From NCBI RefSeq assembly GCF_902459465.1, contig NC_047066.1, positions 19,161,047-19,225,046 on the forward strand: 64,000 nucleotides of DNA, read 5' to 3'. Under the pieces are notes generated by a model. The model was given only the letters and a program-made list of their open reading frames with translations, was not told the DNA's origin and ran no database searches. This document shows, in pieces, positions 1 through 10,579 of the stretch. Each line of letters opens with the position of its first letter. Position 1 is the stretch's first letter. The position numbers were made by a program, and so were the translations under genes. Origin of the DNA: Asterias rubens (taxonomy: Eukaryota; Echinodermata; Asteroidea; Forcipulatida; Asteriidae).

Positions 1-580
1 GATTTGTTTTATTAATATTTCTTAGAGCTGGTTCTGTGCATGACACTTTCTATTAACTCTAACCCCTAAGTTTCATTGGCTGGAGACATTCCTCTGTCCT
101 CATAAAGACTCCAGTCTACATGTATGCTAGCTCATTAACTAAAGGTTTGATCCGAGGTCAGATTTGGACACATATCCCCCTAAAAGGCAATTGCTACGTT
201 CACCTGCAGTGTGACAATGTCCTGCATCTAGACTTTTGGAGGAAAACTGCAACTCCTGCATTCTGGTTTTGAACTGTCCTAAATTAGTCAGTCATAAAGA
301 GTGAAGCGTTTTAACAACATTTATCGGTGCAAATACAGTGGTTTGGGTATTTACAACCAAACTCATCCAAAATTCATAATTTAGATGGTCCCTTTACTGA
401 AACAATAAGGCATGGTTTTCCTCCTTCTATCCAATTTCCAAGATTTTTTGCCCACACAGAAAAGTCAACAAAATAGCCTGAATAGCTTTTAAAAGTCTGT
501 AGAATAGCCCTTGTACTCAAAAGAAATGCCTACTTTTTCCAAGGGCCAAATATCATCCCCGAACTTTGTATTTTTTTGTT
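1..580. other. No gene or repeat recognised
   Basis: AT-rich sequence with no coding signal or splice pair that I can join to a gene. Confidence 0.5.
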
Positions 581-960
581 TTAAAGGAACACGTTGCCTA
601 GGATCAGTCGAGTTGGTCTTTAAAAAGTGTTCTGTAACTGTTTGTTACAAAATGCATATGGGTAGAAAGATGTTGTAAAAGTAGAACACAATGATCTACA
701 CAAATATGCCTCGAAATTGCGTGGTTTTCTTTTTACCCCGTCAACTAACACGGTCGGCCATTTATTATGGGAGTCAATTGACTCCCATAAGTGTTAGTTC
801 GCGACGTAAAAGGAAAACCGTGCAATTTTGAGTGATACTTGCGTGGATCATTATATTATACTTTTAAAACATCTTTCTAACAACATGCATTTCATAACAA
901 ATGGTTTCAAACGCTTTTTATAGGCCAACTCGTACGATCCAAGGCAACGTGTTCCTTTAA
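581..960. mobile_element. Hairpin MITE family C, copy 1
   Basis: Terminal inverted repeats TTAAAGGAACACGTTGCC and complement bound about 380 bp. The centre is a second palindrome around TGGGAGTCAATTGACTCCCA. A second copy lies at 37170-37558. Confidence 0.85.
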
Positions 961-1418
961 TTTACATGTTCAGAAGAATTGTTAATGCAAGAATAATTCC
1001 ATTGCTATGTTTATACATTTTATGTACATTAATATTATATGCCAAAATAGACTCTGATGTGGACATTTGTTGAACTTTTACTTCATTTTGGTTCGACTAC
1101 TCCTTTAAATATAAACAACTTTTAGTCAGTATTGTGAATAAATTATTTAACTGTATATATTAAGTTTACTGTTATTATTTTGTTCAAAACCAATACATTA
1201 TACATTGGTTAGAGGAATTTGAGGTCCAACAATGAAATATTTTAGGACATTCCATTCTGAGTGATATGTATTTGAATGTTGAGTAGAATTGAAGTAATTT
1301 TTCCTTTTTATTAGATTAATAGTTTTGCATTGAAGTATAATATATTTTCCTCAAGTGTGTACAGAAAAAAGGAATGTCCACAGAGTGACTAACAGGGACC
1401 TGTGTGGACTTGCCTTGC
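961..1418. other. AT-rich spacer, nothing recognised
   Basis: No open frame, tRNA-like box or inverted repeat longer than a few bases was noticed. Confidence 0.45.
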
Positions 1419-2051
1419 TTTAAAGGCAGTGGACACTATTGGTAATTACTCAAAATAATTTTTGGCATAAAACCTTACTTGATTACGAGTAATGGGGAGA
1501 GGTTGATCGTTTTGTCAGAAACAGCTCCCTCTGAGGTGACATAGTTTTCGAGAAAGAAGTAATTTTCCACGAATTTGATTTCAAGACGCCAGATTTAAAA
1601 TTTGAGGTCTTGAAATCAAGCATCTGAAAGCACACAACTTCGTGTGACCATGGTGCGACAAGGGTGTTTTTTTCTTTCATTAATATCTCCCAACTTCGAC
1701 AACCGATTGAGCTCAAATTTTCACAGGCTTGTTATTTTATGCATATGTTGAGATACACCAACTGTGACGACTAGTCTTTGACATAAAAGATGTTAAATTT
1801 GCATCGGGGATAAAGAATATTAATTTTGTTTTTTACCCATACACCGATGTGTGTTAGCACTGTATACTCAGTACTTTCCCGAGTCCTGTGAAAAAATATC
1901 ACAGGCATGTTACTCGGGTGGGATTCAAACCCACGACCCTTGCAATTCTAGAGCAGTGTCTTACCAACTAGACTACCGAGGTTGCCCGGCAGCTAGAGGC
2001 AGTTCGAATCCTATGTTTTTGACAGTTACCAATAGTGTCCAGTGTCTTTAA
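1419..2051. mobile_element. MITE family A copy 1, interrupted by a tRNA-derived composite
   Basis: The left end TTAAAGGCAGTGGACACTATTGG and the right end CCAATAGTGTCCAGTGTCTTTAA are intact. The interior is broken by the SINE-bearing insert at about 1785-2020. Other copies are about 390 bp, so the excess length is the insert. Confidence 0.85.
1785..2020 (-). mobile_element. tRNA-derived SINE type 1 with arm, nested in MITE A
   Basis: On the minus strand an A box (TAGTCTAGTTGGTAAGACA) is followed by a B box (GGGTTTGAATCCC). The left side carries an arm (GATGTTAAATTTGCATCGGG) that appears in inverted form at the right of the copy at 6008-6262. Confidence 0.75.
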
Positions 2052-3984
2052 GACATTTATGTTTGCTTATCATTGCAGGCATAATTTATTCTCACAGAGA
2101 GTGACATTTTTAATAATGGTTGATCACCCTGGACTACATGATTCAGTTTGTACAAGGTATTCTGAGAATAAAACAACTTTTTGAATCCAATACCATTGTG
2201 TTCATTTCCTGCGTGATTGGGATTTTAATATAAAAAGCCAATAAGTTGACGTCAATAATTTCATTTATATTTCAGGTTTCTTTAACTTTTGTGGTGACAT
2301 TGGGGAGACATTATTGTTAATTGTAAATGATCTTTTGTGTGTCAATAAAAAAAACAATGCTGAAATTATATAAAACCCCCAAATATTGATTGTGTGTCAT
2401 TTAAAGGTTGTCCACAGAAGGGGTAAGCTATCAACTTGAACACAATGTTGATTGGAGAACAATATGTGCTATTATCAAACATTTTTTTAGTCACAAGACT
2501 AAAAAAAATCAAAACAATAACTCATCTATTGTGACCACCATGCACCAGTACCAACATCATTCAGGAAGGGCAGGGCCGCCCTTTGGTATCTAACCAAGCA
2601 ACTGTGAAACCACTGGGGAAAAAATATAATGAAATTATGAAAAAATAACAAAAGAAACAGAAATAATTATAAACTCACCTGTTAGTTTTCCATTGTGGCC
2701 TGCTTTGAAGTCAGTTCCTGTGTTTGAGAAACGTATTCAAGATTATAAATTGAATAAAACATTTTATAAACTTTACAATTTCACACAATATAAAAGTACA
2801 GCATTTCCCAAATTTCCTTTAAAAAAATCATCACCACAGTTGGCAAACAACATCCCATATCCTTCACTTCATGGCAACTTAACCTCAAAATGTTTGGACT
2901 TGGAAACAAGATTAGTATGCTTGCCAGTGATGAGCATTTGTTATTAAGACCAGCAGCCCTAGATCCTCCACAATCACAGGCTTAGAGCTTCAACATTCCG
3001 AGGGCAAGGCCATATTCATTTTGCAAAGGGCACTTGTATGTGGGAAATTCTTTGAAGGGGTACTAGGGCCAAGACCAGGGTGGTGGCGGCAAAAACCAGG
3101 GCGGTGGAAGCCATGTCTGTCTTCGAACCTCAAAGATGAGTTTAAACGGATTGTACTTGTTGGAAGTTACGTTATTGAGATCCACAGAAGAGAAATGTTC
3201 TTCTCTTCGTTTAATAGTCACAATCAAGTTAAAATCAGGTGAAAACCGACAAAAGTAGGCCTTTAGTTGCTTTATTTTGCACATTTTCAATTAAATAATA
3301 TACCCAATCTGATGTGCAGATCTCACTAACAAAAAAAATATGAGCCCTTCGATTAAACAAATAAAATAAAATTTTGTAAATTGCCATCGAATGTGAGCAA
3401 ATATTCACTGTATGGTTGTGAATGGTGATTTTTGAATACTTGCCAGTCAAGTATTTTCTTTATATTTTACCTCAAACAAATAATAATTGTTTACCATGAG
3501 GCGTAATGCAATGATGTTATGTCCCTTTAATTACATGTTAGAGGGGAGGAGGTTACCATCATTTATTCCAAGCCAGTATTGAAGTAACAACTGCATTGTA
3601 CTTGTAATTGATGATACAGTAGAATAACAAAGAAATCAAGCAGACACAATGCTGGTTTCAACTAATGTTTTATTCTAGAAATAAACTTTTGAAAAGATGA
3701 AATTTCTTTTAAGATTTCAGTAACCAGGGCTTATTTTAGCGGAACACTTCATTGAATTATGGAAACAAAATATTTTATATTTTATATTTTAGATAGAAAA
3801 ATACGATTGCACCAAAATATGAAAATTCAACCGAGCCTTTTCTCAAAGTGCAAACCAAGGTTTAGCATTTGCTTTTGTTGCTAAATATAAGCAGAATAAT
3901 AAGGTGACAATTTAATGCGACAAAACAGACCTTGGGCCATGTGTCGCTAGAATGACTTAATTTTGAAACTAAAAATACTCATCG
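2052..3984. other. No gene recognised
   Basis: Several short open frames (for example 2693-2947) have no start context, splice partners or recognisable product. An AATAAA on the minus strand near 3670 could end a long PGAM5 3' UTR. Confidence 0.4.
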
Positions 3985-4370
3985 TTAAAGGCAGTGGACT
4001 TTATTGGTAATTACTCAAAATAATTATCATCATAAAACCTTTCTTGATTACAAGTAGTTGGGAGAGGTTGATAGTATAAAACATTGTGAGAAACAGCTCC
4101 CTCTGAAGTGACGTAGTTTTCGAGAAAGAAGTAATTTTCCACGAATTTGATTTTGAGACCTAAAGTTTAGAATTTGAGGTCTCAAAATCAAGCATCAGAA
4201 TGCACACAACTTCTTGTGACAAGGGTGTTTTTTCTTTCATTATTATTTCGCAAGTTCGATGACCGATTGAGCTCAAATTTTCACAGGTTTGTTATTTTAT
4301 GCATATATTGAGATACACAAACTGTGAAGGCTAGTCTTTGAAAATTACCAATAGTGTCCACTGGCTTTAA
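3985..4370. mobile_element. MITE family A, copy 2 (full length)
   Basis: Bounded by TTAAAGGCAGTGGACTTTATT and CCAATAGTGTCCACTGGCTTTAA. The centre contains the GAGACC...GAGGTCTC hairpin seen in all copies. Confidence 0.88.
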
Positions 4371-5800
4371 ATCTCAAAACTTAGGGTAAATGTCATGCAA
4401 TTTACAAGAATATGAAAAACTAAATTGGCTACTGTTAATGGCTGGAAGGACTTTACCTAAATTAATTAGAATACATTCAGATTTGTTTGACAAAATGTAC
4501 CCAAGTCAATGAGTGGTTTGGCTTTAAAAGCCTAAAATTTAAAATCTTAATGATTACGATTTGACGTTTTTGTTGTCTAATTAATTTTAATGTATAATAA
4601 CACAAAATGTGGTTTAAAAAAATCAGAAATCAGACAAACTTACATCCAAATTGTTGACATTCCTTAACAAGTTATTGCCAAAAAGAGTCCTTGAATTCTT
4701 CAAGCAGTAAATTAAAGTTCCAACATGCAAATAACCTAGATAACTTACATTTTGTCTTATCGGCTTGCATGTGCATGTGACACATCTTCAATAAGCTTAT
4801 TGCTGATTATTAAATAAAAGAAGATGCTGAATACATTCTGTACACTAAAAATTACCCTGGTTAATAAAATATGACTTCATCTTCTTTGAGGTAAATAGAT
4901 GATAAAACAATGAGCCAACGAGCACACATCAGATGTCATTAAATTCCAAACATTCCATGTCACCCTCACCCAAAAGAAAGAAACAAACAAACAAACCAAC
5001 CAACAATAGACTGATCCATTAGGCTCCGCCCACTGAGCACGTGTGAGCAGGAACCTGTGAGCCTCTCCAATGCCATTCTGCACAACTCTGCTGCGCGCGC
5101 CAAGCATGTTGGACCTTTTGCTTGTCGGACTTTTGGTTGTGCAATGGGTTGTGATTGGTCAATATCCAATAGCTTATTAATGGCCCGGTCTATTATACAT
5201 ATGTACAGGCCCTACCCAATCCCCAACCCTCAAACAAATAAGCACACTTGGGCCTTCATTTTCAAAAAATGTCCAACTCCCCCTGTGTCACCTTGCAACA
5301 GGTGGGGTTAGTCCCTACTGTCTTTTATACAAAATCAATAAAATTCCTGGTTACGGGCCTGTGAATGGACATCAAATTCCATAAATCCCATAACGGGTTA
5401 CACTTGGCACTCTGCATCATATGCAGTAATGACTCTCACCCAAACTGTATAAACTCTAGTGTGAGCCTTCCTTAATCCAGATGAACCACTAAATTCCTGT
5501 TTTTAACAAATGAATTTCACAAACTATTGCTCAATAAAACCCACTACAACCTGCTGTAACATCACGGTATGCTCCATTGAAGAAAGAGGCTAATAACACA
5601 TCCATTTCCTCGGGCACTTTACACCTGTTTTTTCCATGTAATTGCTTTTACTAACAGTGTACCTAAGTGGAATATGCACAGTGGTGCTGTTGAAAACCTC
5701 AGGAAAAATAACTACTCATCCTAAAGTTTAATGATCCAAGAAATTCAATGGAGCTTTCTCGTAACGAAGATTTTGATGGATTCATGATACATATTTGTGC
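4371..5800. other. Downstream flank / possible 3' UTR of PGAM5
   Basis: No open frame of note. An ATTAAA on the minus strand (5727-5732) is 70 nt after the PGAM5 stop. Short open frames at 4877-5311 have no recognisable product. Confidence 0.4.
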
Positions 5801-8800
5801 TTATGCTGAACTAAGTTTAGAAGGTGGTATGTGTCCACAGTCTCCAAGTTGTCGTAATGAAACACGTCCGCTGGGCCTGATGGCTAACCATGTGATACTA
5901 GCGTGATTCAGGCCAATCCGTAGCCACGCCTCGGGTGGGAACTGCATTGCTCTGTAAAACAAAAAAACAAGTTTACATATATCATTGCCTCAAATCCTAT
6001 ATATATCAATTTTGTGTTTTAACCCATACACCGATGTGTGTTAGCAATGTTATTCTCAGTGCTTTCAAGGGTGACAAAATATCACACGTTACTCGTGTGG
6101 GATTCGAACCCACGACCCTTGCAATTCTAGAGCAGTGTCTTACCAACTAGACTACCGAGGTTGCCCGGTATCTAGAGGCAGTTCGAATCCTATGTTTTGG
6201 GTAAAAACCAAAATTAATATTCTTTATCCCCGATGCAAATTTAACATCTCTTATAAGTTTACAAATGTATATATTAAAAATAATTCTCAATGTATGTAAG
6301 GTGAATTTACTTACAATGAATGAAAAATGTCAGCTGCAAGCAAAATTGTAAAAGCAGTGTAAGTTGCTAGAGGAAAGGGGTATTTTTATTCTGGCCTCTT
6401 TCTTTAAAGGGTCTGGGTACTTTTTGTAAGAAACAAAACACAATGTCCACAGAGTAAAAACAAGTCATCAAAATAATTTTTGTCTCCAAGGACAAAAATT
6501 ATTTCAGCATGTAAAGCGTATTTTCGTGACATTGTTTTACTAATTTCTCAAAAGCTACAGCACATCAGCAAGTAATATTTTAAGGTAAGCTTTCTACTAT
6601 CATTATCTTCAAATAGTGTAAGTTTAATGTAAATCTGTGGACATTGCGTTCTGTGTTACACGGAAAGTACCCAAATGTAAAAATACCAAAATGCAAAAGG
6701 AAGTATGGAGATAACAGGTGCAAGTTGCAGAGGAAAAAGATGTTTTTATTTTGGTATATTTCTTTTATGTGTTCATGTAAATATGTGCATGCTCTCAGAA
6801 CTATTAACTTTATAAATCTGCCGCCATCTACATGTAGCATCACTAAAAATCTTCAACCATCAATATTGTCCAAAATGTAAAAAAATTCTCCTCACCTGCA
6901 AGCAAAGTATCTGATGACATTGGCGTGACAAACCATAACCTCAAAGCTATCTTCACTCTGTTCAGGGCTCGCTCGGTGGAAGTATTTTCTGAAAGCTGCT
7001 TCTATACGAGCTCCGTCCTCGTAAAACTGCTGGAGAGGCACAGGGAAGAGAAAGAATGAAACTTGTGAGAACTACAAATTTGCCGGGAATCAATCAATCA
7101 AAGGTCATTTTTAGAGCACCAAATAATAATAATAATAATAGACCGTTTTTATATAGCGCTTTTTAGTCTCAAAGCGCTTCCGACATTACTACCCCTGGTC
7201 ACTAGGCCTTAAATCATTCCTTAAACCATCTCAGCTCCCTGGGGAGTATACAGCCTGTGCGCAATATATGCGCCACTCGACTAAACCAATCACAAGAACC
7301 ATCTCTGCTCTCAGGTACCCATTTACCCCTGGGTGGAGAGAAGCAATTATAGTTACATGTAAGTGTCTTGCTCAGGGACACAAGCGTCATGACCGGGATT
7401 CGAACCCACACTCTGCTGAACAGAAGCATCAGAGCTTGAGTTCGGTGCTCTTATCCACTCAGCCACGACACCCCACAAGTGTTTGTTCTAAGGCGCTGAG
7501 GCACAGTTGAATAGTTAGTAAGCCTGCTGGAACAGGTGAGCTTTAAGGAGTGTCTTGAATAAGGTGAGTGAGCTGGCATTTCTGATATGTGTAGGAAGCG
7601 TATTCCAGAATTTTGGGGCCATAAACAGAGAATGATCTCTCTGCAGAAGTTGAATAGCGAGTTCTTGGCACAACAAAAAGGCAGCAAGAGGAAGTTGAAC
7701 GAAGATGTCTTTGTTTAACAAAGGATAGGGCTTATGCTTTATCCGCACTAACTGTCCTGAAGTAAAATTGTTGCATTCTATATCAAAACCCAAAGTCCAA
7801 AACCCTAGGCCCAAATTTTAAGACATTCAGTGACACAATTTTTGAAGAGATGTAGATTGTAATAATAACTGTATTTATAACGTGCCTTTTGCCAAAGGGT
7901 ACAAAGCGCCAGGTATTTCCTGCAAGGTGATTGGGATGAAATCTTTTTGAATTAAGAGACCTAATCCTTAGTTTACAAGGTGCTCACTGTGGCGCAATAT
8001 GCTGCCAATCCAGCCAGGAACACCGGGGCGAACCCCTCCTCTTTTTGAGGACTGGGTTCTTTTACATGCGGTTACACAGCAGATAGGACCAACTGCTTTA
8101 CGTCCCATCCAAAGGACGAAGCAATGGTTAAGTGTCTTGCTTAAGGACACAAGTGCACGGCTGGGGATTCAAACCCACACTCTGCTGATCAGAAAAACCA
8201 GAGTTTGAATTTGGTGCTTTTAACCGCTCAGCCACGACACTTCCAGATTGTAATGGTTTTGAGTTAAAAAAAATGGTGGTGTTTTACAGAACAGCATTGT
8301 TATGATATAGGGTGATGAATGCATTAACACGTCAGCAAACAAAGATGTCCAAAGTTGTTCTATCATAACCTTGCCAATTTCACAGAGGTGCTTACAGCAG
8401 AACAATTTGCTTATGATTTTCTGCTAAAAGCAGAAATGAGCAGGATACCAGTCACAAAATGTACAGTGACATGATAGTTTGGCTGGTAACCTTAATCTGG
8501 TAAGCATAATTTTGTCATGCTTAGCTACTTTTGTGCTTTTAAGCAGCTTTATAAAATTGGACCCTGTGCAGATGAATGGTTGGTCAACATACTAGAAAAC
8601 ATTGGGAAGAAAAATAACTTATCTTACCCTGATTTCAGGCTTCCAATGTCCAACAGGTGGTTCAGGTGGAATAGGGGCCCCCTCCCTCAACATGTCGCAT
8701 TCATCCCTCGGAACATTTGGTAGATGCTGAGCTATTATATCAGCTGTTTCTTTTGCTCTGGCCATAGTGGAATTGTACATTATGGTGTAGGGGTGGTTTA

Positions 8801-10206
8801 GGTCTTTCAGTCTCTTTCCTGTGAAGTCTGTTTGTTCCCTGCCTTTAAACAGAAAGAACACAATTATTAAAAAATCATGAAGTGTTTATTACTTGCTTTA
8901 CCAAAGTCTTTGTCATTGTTTTTTTAGTTTTATTGCTTACTAAATCTCCCACGACCAGAGACAATGTTGACTTGTGAAAATAAAAAAAGCATTGTGAAAT
9001 GTTTTAATTTGACAGTTCCATAACTATCGCCCTCTGTTGGCAGGTGAAGATGTTACATCCGGTGCTAGGGGCCCAGTCTTTAACCGCTAGTGATTCCATT
9101 GGATACATGATATTGGATAAACGTGTACAGTGACATGAGCTATAGATGCCCAAACAATACACTCCTGTCATGTCAGCAATAGAATTTGACTGCGTATCTC
9201 TCTGTGACATGTGTGAGGTCAAAGGTAAATCTACACGCCGGTTTTGGAGGCAGGTCTCTGGTGTTATTCATGAGCCTCAAAGTCTGACATCAGATGTTCA
9301 GGCTATAAACCACCTGGCCCAACACGTCACATATCTGTACCATTACCAATAACAAACCCTCAAACCACAACAAATTATCAAGTTCAAGCTCATTGATGGA
9401 TTAAAGAAGTAGGTAAATGGGCTTGAGTTGAGTTACATTAATTTCTACCTCCATGCTATAATTACCTAAAGCAGTCAAGATTCTCTTGTCATCAGTCAAA
9501 CCATCTACATTATAATGACCATGTCTGATTAGAATCAAGTGACGCGTTGCTGTGGGTTTCAGCTTCTGAAGTTTAGCGCTGTACTCAGCACCGTCTATCT
9601 CAGTCTTGTTTGGAGCGAGCAGACTTGCTGGTTCTCGTCTGCGAAATCAAGAGATTAATTTATAATCATATGAAATTTTGAAAAACTATTGGAATGTGGA
9701 AAACTAAGCATGGTTATTGCTTGCACATTTTGAATTTAAAAAAAAAAAGAGTATAGATTTGTTTATTTGAGGGCATTCTCAGTACCTCAATGTAAATTGT
9801 AAATATCATACATGTGGTGCACTTTTAACACTCGGTCAGTGGTAGTTCTGTTTTCATAATTATAGTAGGTCAGTGTAAATAAATGCTTGATTTTAATTTA
9901 ATGCATAATAAAGTATTTTATAATAATAATAATGAACATTCTTACTTTATTCCTTACTCTGTTGGAAAAGTTATTTCATATATATGTAATTATGTAAACA
10001 GACTTCCAAGAACATCTCAAAAGTTCTTACTTGTCCCAATTGTAATCCCACTTGGTGCTTGGAGTAAAGTTGGTGGTCCAAGAAGCCAGTGCAGTGGGGA
10101 GCAAATCATCTGGAACTCCGTTGGACTTGTACACCACCGCTGCTGCAGCTACGCCGGTCGTAAGGCCGCAAATAACTAATTTACCGAGACGGTAGCGTGA
10201 AGACAT
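5801..10206 (-). CDS. PGAM5: PGAM5, mitochondrial Ser/Thr (His) protein phosphatase, 5 exons, complete
   Basis: CDS is complement(5801..5951, 6896..7029, 8628..8842, 9466..9638, 10031..10206): 849 nt, 282 residues, close to the 289 of human PGAM5. All four introns are GT-AG and every junction keeps frame. Residues 10-26 are a hydrophobic N-terminal helix, the mitochondrial membrane anchor in this family. Residues 53-58 are WDYNWD, matching the family's WDxNWD multimerisation motif. The phosphoglycerate-mutase fold follows: LIRHG with catalytic His98, LGREQ at the exon 2/3 junction, LREGAPI, HWKPE, then CHANVIRY with the second histidine (His223), and the C-terminal QFPPEAWLR stretch. Members dephosphorylate mitochondrial partners in mitophagy and necroptosis signalling; that is family knowledge. 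The KEAP1-binding NxESGE motif of the human protein is not seen between REP and the RHG motif. Introns carry SINEs, a LINE tail and MITEs. The start is the first in-frame ATG and faces HGH1. The 3' UTR end is uncertain: candidate signals are ATTAAA at 5727-5732 and AATAAA near 3670. Confidence 0.95.
6008..6262 (-). mobile_element. tRNA-derived SINE type 1, copy 2
   Basis: In PGAM5 intron 4. The minus strand has A box TAGTCTAGTTGGTA (6141-6154) and B box GGTTCGAATC (6101-6110), preceded by CGGGCAACCTCGG. The right flank carries the arm ending ...CCCCGATGCAAATTTAACATC. Confidence 0.82.
6405..6685. mobile_element. MITE family D, copy 1
   Basis: Ends GGGTCTGGGTACTTTTTGTA and AAAGTACCCAAA. An internal hairpin around TTTTTGTCTCCAAGGACAAAAA is present. 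Confidence 0.75.
7118..7139. repeat. (AAT)n microsatellite
   Basis: About six AAT units directly before the SINE head at 7140. Confidence 0.85.
7140..7476 (-). mobile_element. tRNA-Leu-like SINE type 2, copy 1
   Basis: The minus strand has an A box (GTGGCTGAGTGGATAAGAGC) and B box (GGGTTCGAATCCC). The far end is the conserved TATATAGCGCTTTTTAG...AAAGCGCTTCC tail. Confidence 0.85.
7515..7814 (-). pseudogene. C-terminal tail of a non-LTR (LINE, CR1/L2-like) reverse transcriptase, fragment
   Basis: The minus-strand frame ends [31 protein letters not shown] and stop. This matches the well-known end of LINE polyproteins (pattern WNxLPxxIRxAxSLxxFKxxLKTxLF). Upstream residues in the same frame match less well, so a frameshift or recombination is likely. 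No other RT domain is present. A tRNA-derived SINE follows within 40 bp on the same strand, inside PGAM5 intron 3. Confidence 0.75.
7861..8243 (-). mobile_element. tRNA-Leu-like SINE type 2, copy 2 (diverged)
   Basis: In PGAM5 intron 3. The minus strand starts TGTCGTGGCTGAGCGGTTAA and has B box GGGTTTGAATCCC. The body differs from copy 1 in the middle third. Confidence 0.8.
8400..8568. mobile_element. Partial hairpin element, family E
   Basis: Ends AGCAGCTTTATAAAATTGGACCC, like the CAGCTCTATGAAATTGGGCCC arm at 11390-11512 and the GCCATGAAATTGGGCCC arm at 28650-28912. Confidence 0.5.
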
Positions 10207-10579
10207 AATGCTGCTTTATTTTACCCTAAATGTGAAAATGACTGAACAAAGTGTGAATGATTTTAAGCGCACTATTTGGGAGACACCGCATACACACACC
10301 ACAAAAATATTGCTAATGCTCGAGTGATTTCGTCATTGTAAAGGGCGCCCTCATTTGAATAAAGGAAGTAAGTCGTCGGGTAACCAAGTTAATCATTAAC
10401 GGTGTTTCGATGATCTTCTGGCAGGTACCAGACACATTCCAAAATGCACATGTTTCGTCAAATTTTGTGTTGTGAAATCCTGAAAGTAGCCGTAAATCTC
10501 CGTCTGTAATTAAGTTAATTACAAACAAATACAAGTTAGATCATACACACATTGTACTCATAAGTTATTGATCAACAGT
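10207..10579. promoter_or_regulatory. Head-to-head promoter interval of PGAM5 and HGH1
   Basis: Only 373 bp separate the two divergent start codons, so both 5' UTRs and core promoters must lie here unless there are unseen leader exons. No TATA box is obvious. A GGAAGT (ETS-like) core is seen near 10365 and a TTCGTCA element near 10330; both are too short to prove function. Shared promoters of this kind are common for housekeeping gene pairs. Confidence 0.6.

Noticed and set aside
1905..1985. tRNA gene
   Set aside because: A and B boxes are present but the acceptor and anticodon stems do not close, and the same sequence recurs inside a SINE.
7390..7476. tRNA-Leu gene
   Set aside because: tRNA-like head of a SINE with repeated copies nearby; no clean acceptor stem.
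10568..10579. Upstream in-frame TTG start for HGH1 (adds four residues)
   Set aside because: Non-ATG start with no need; the ATG at 10580 gives the usual N-terminus.
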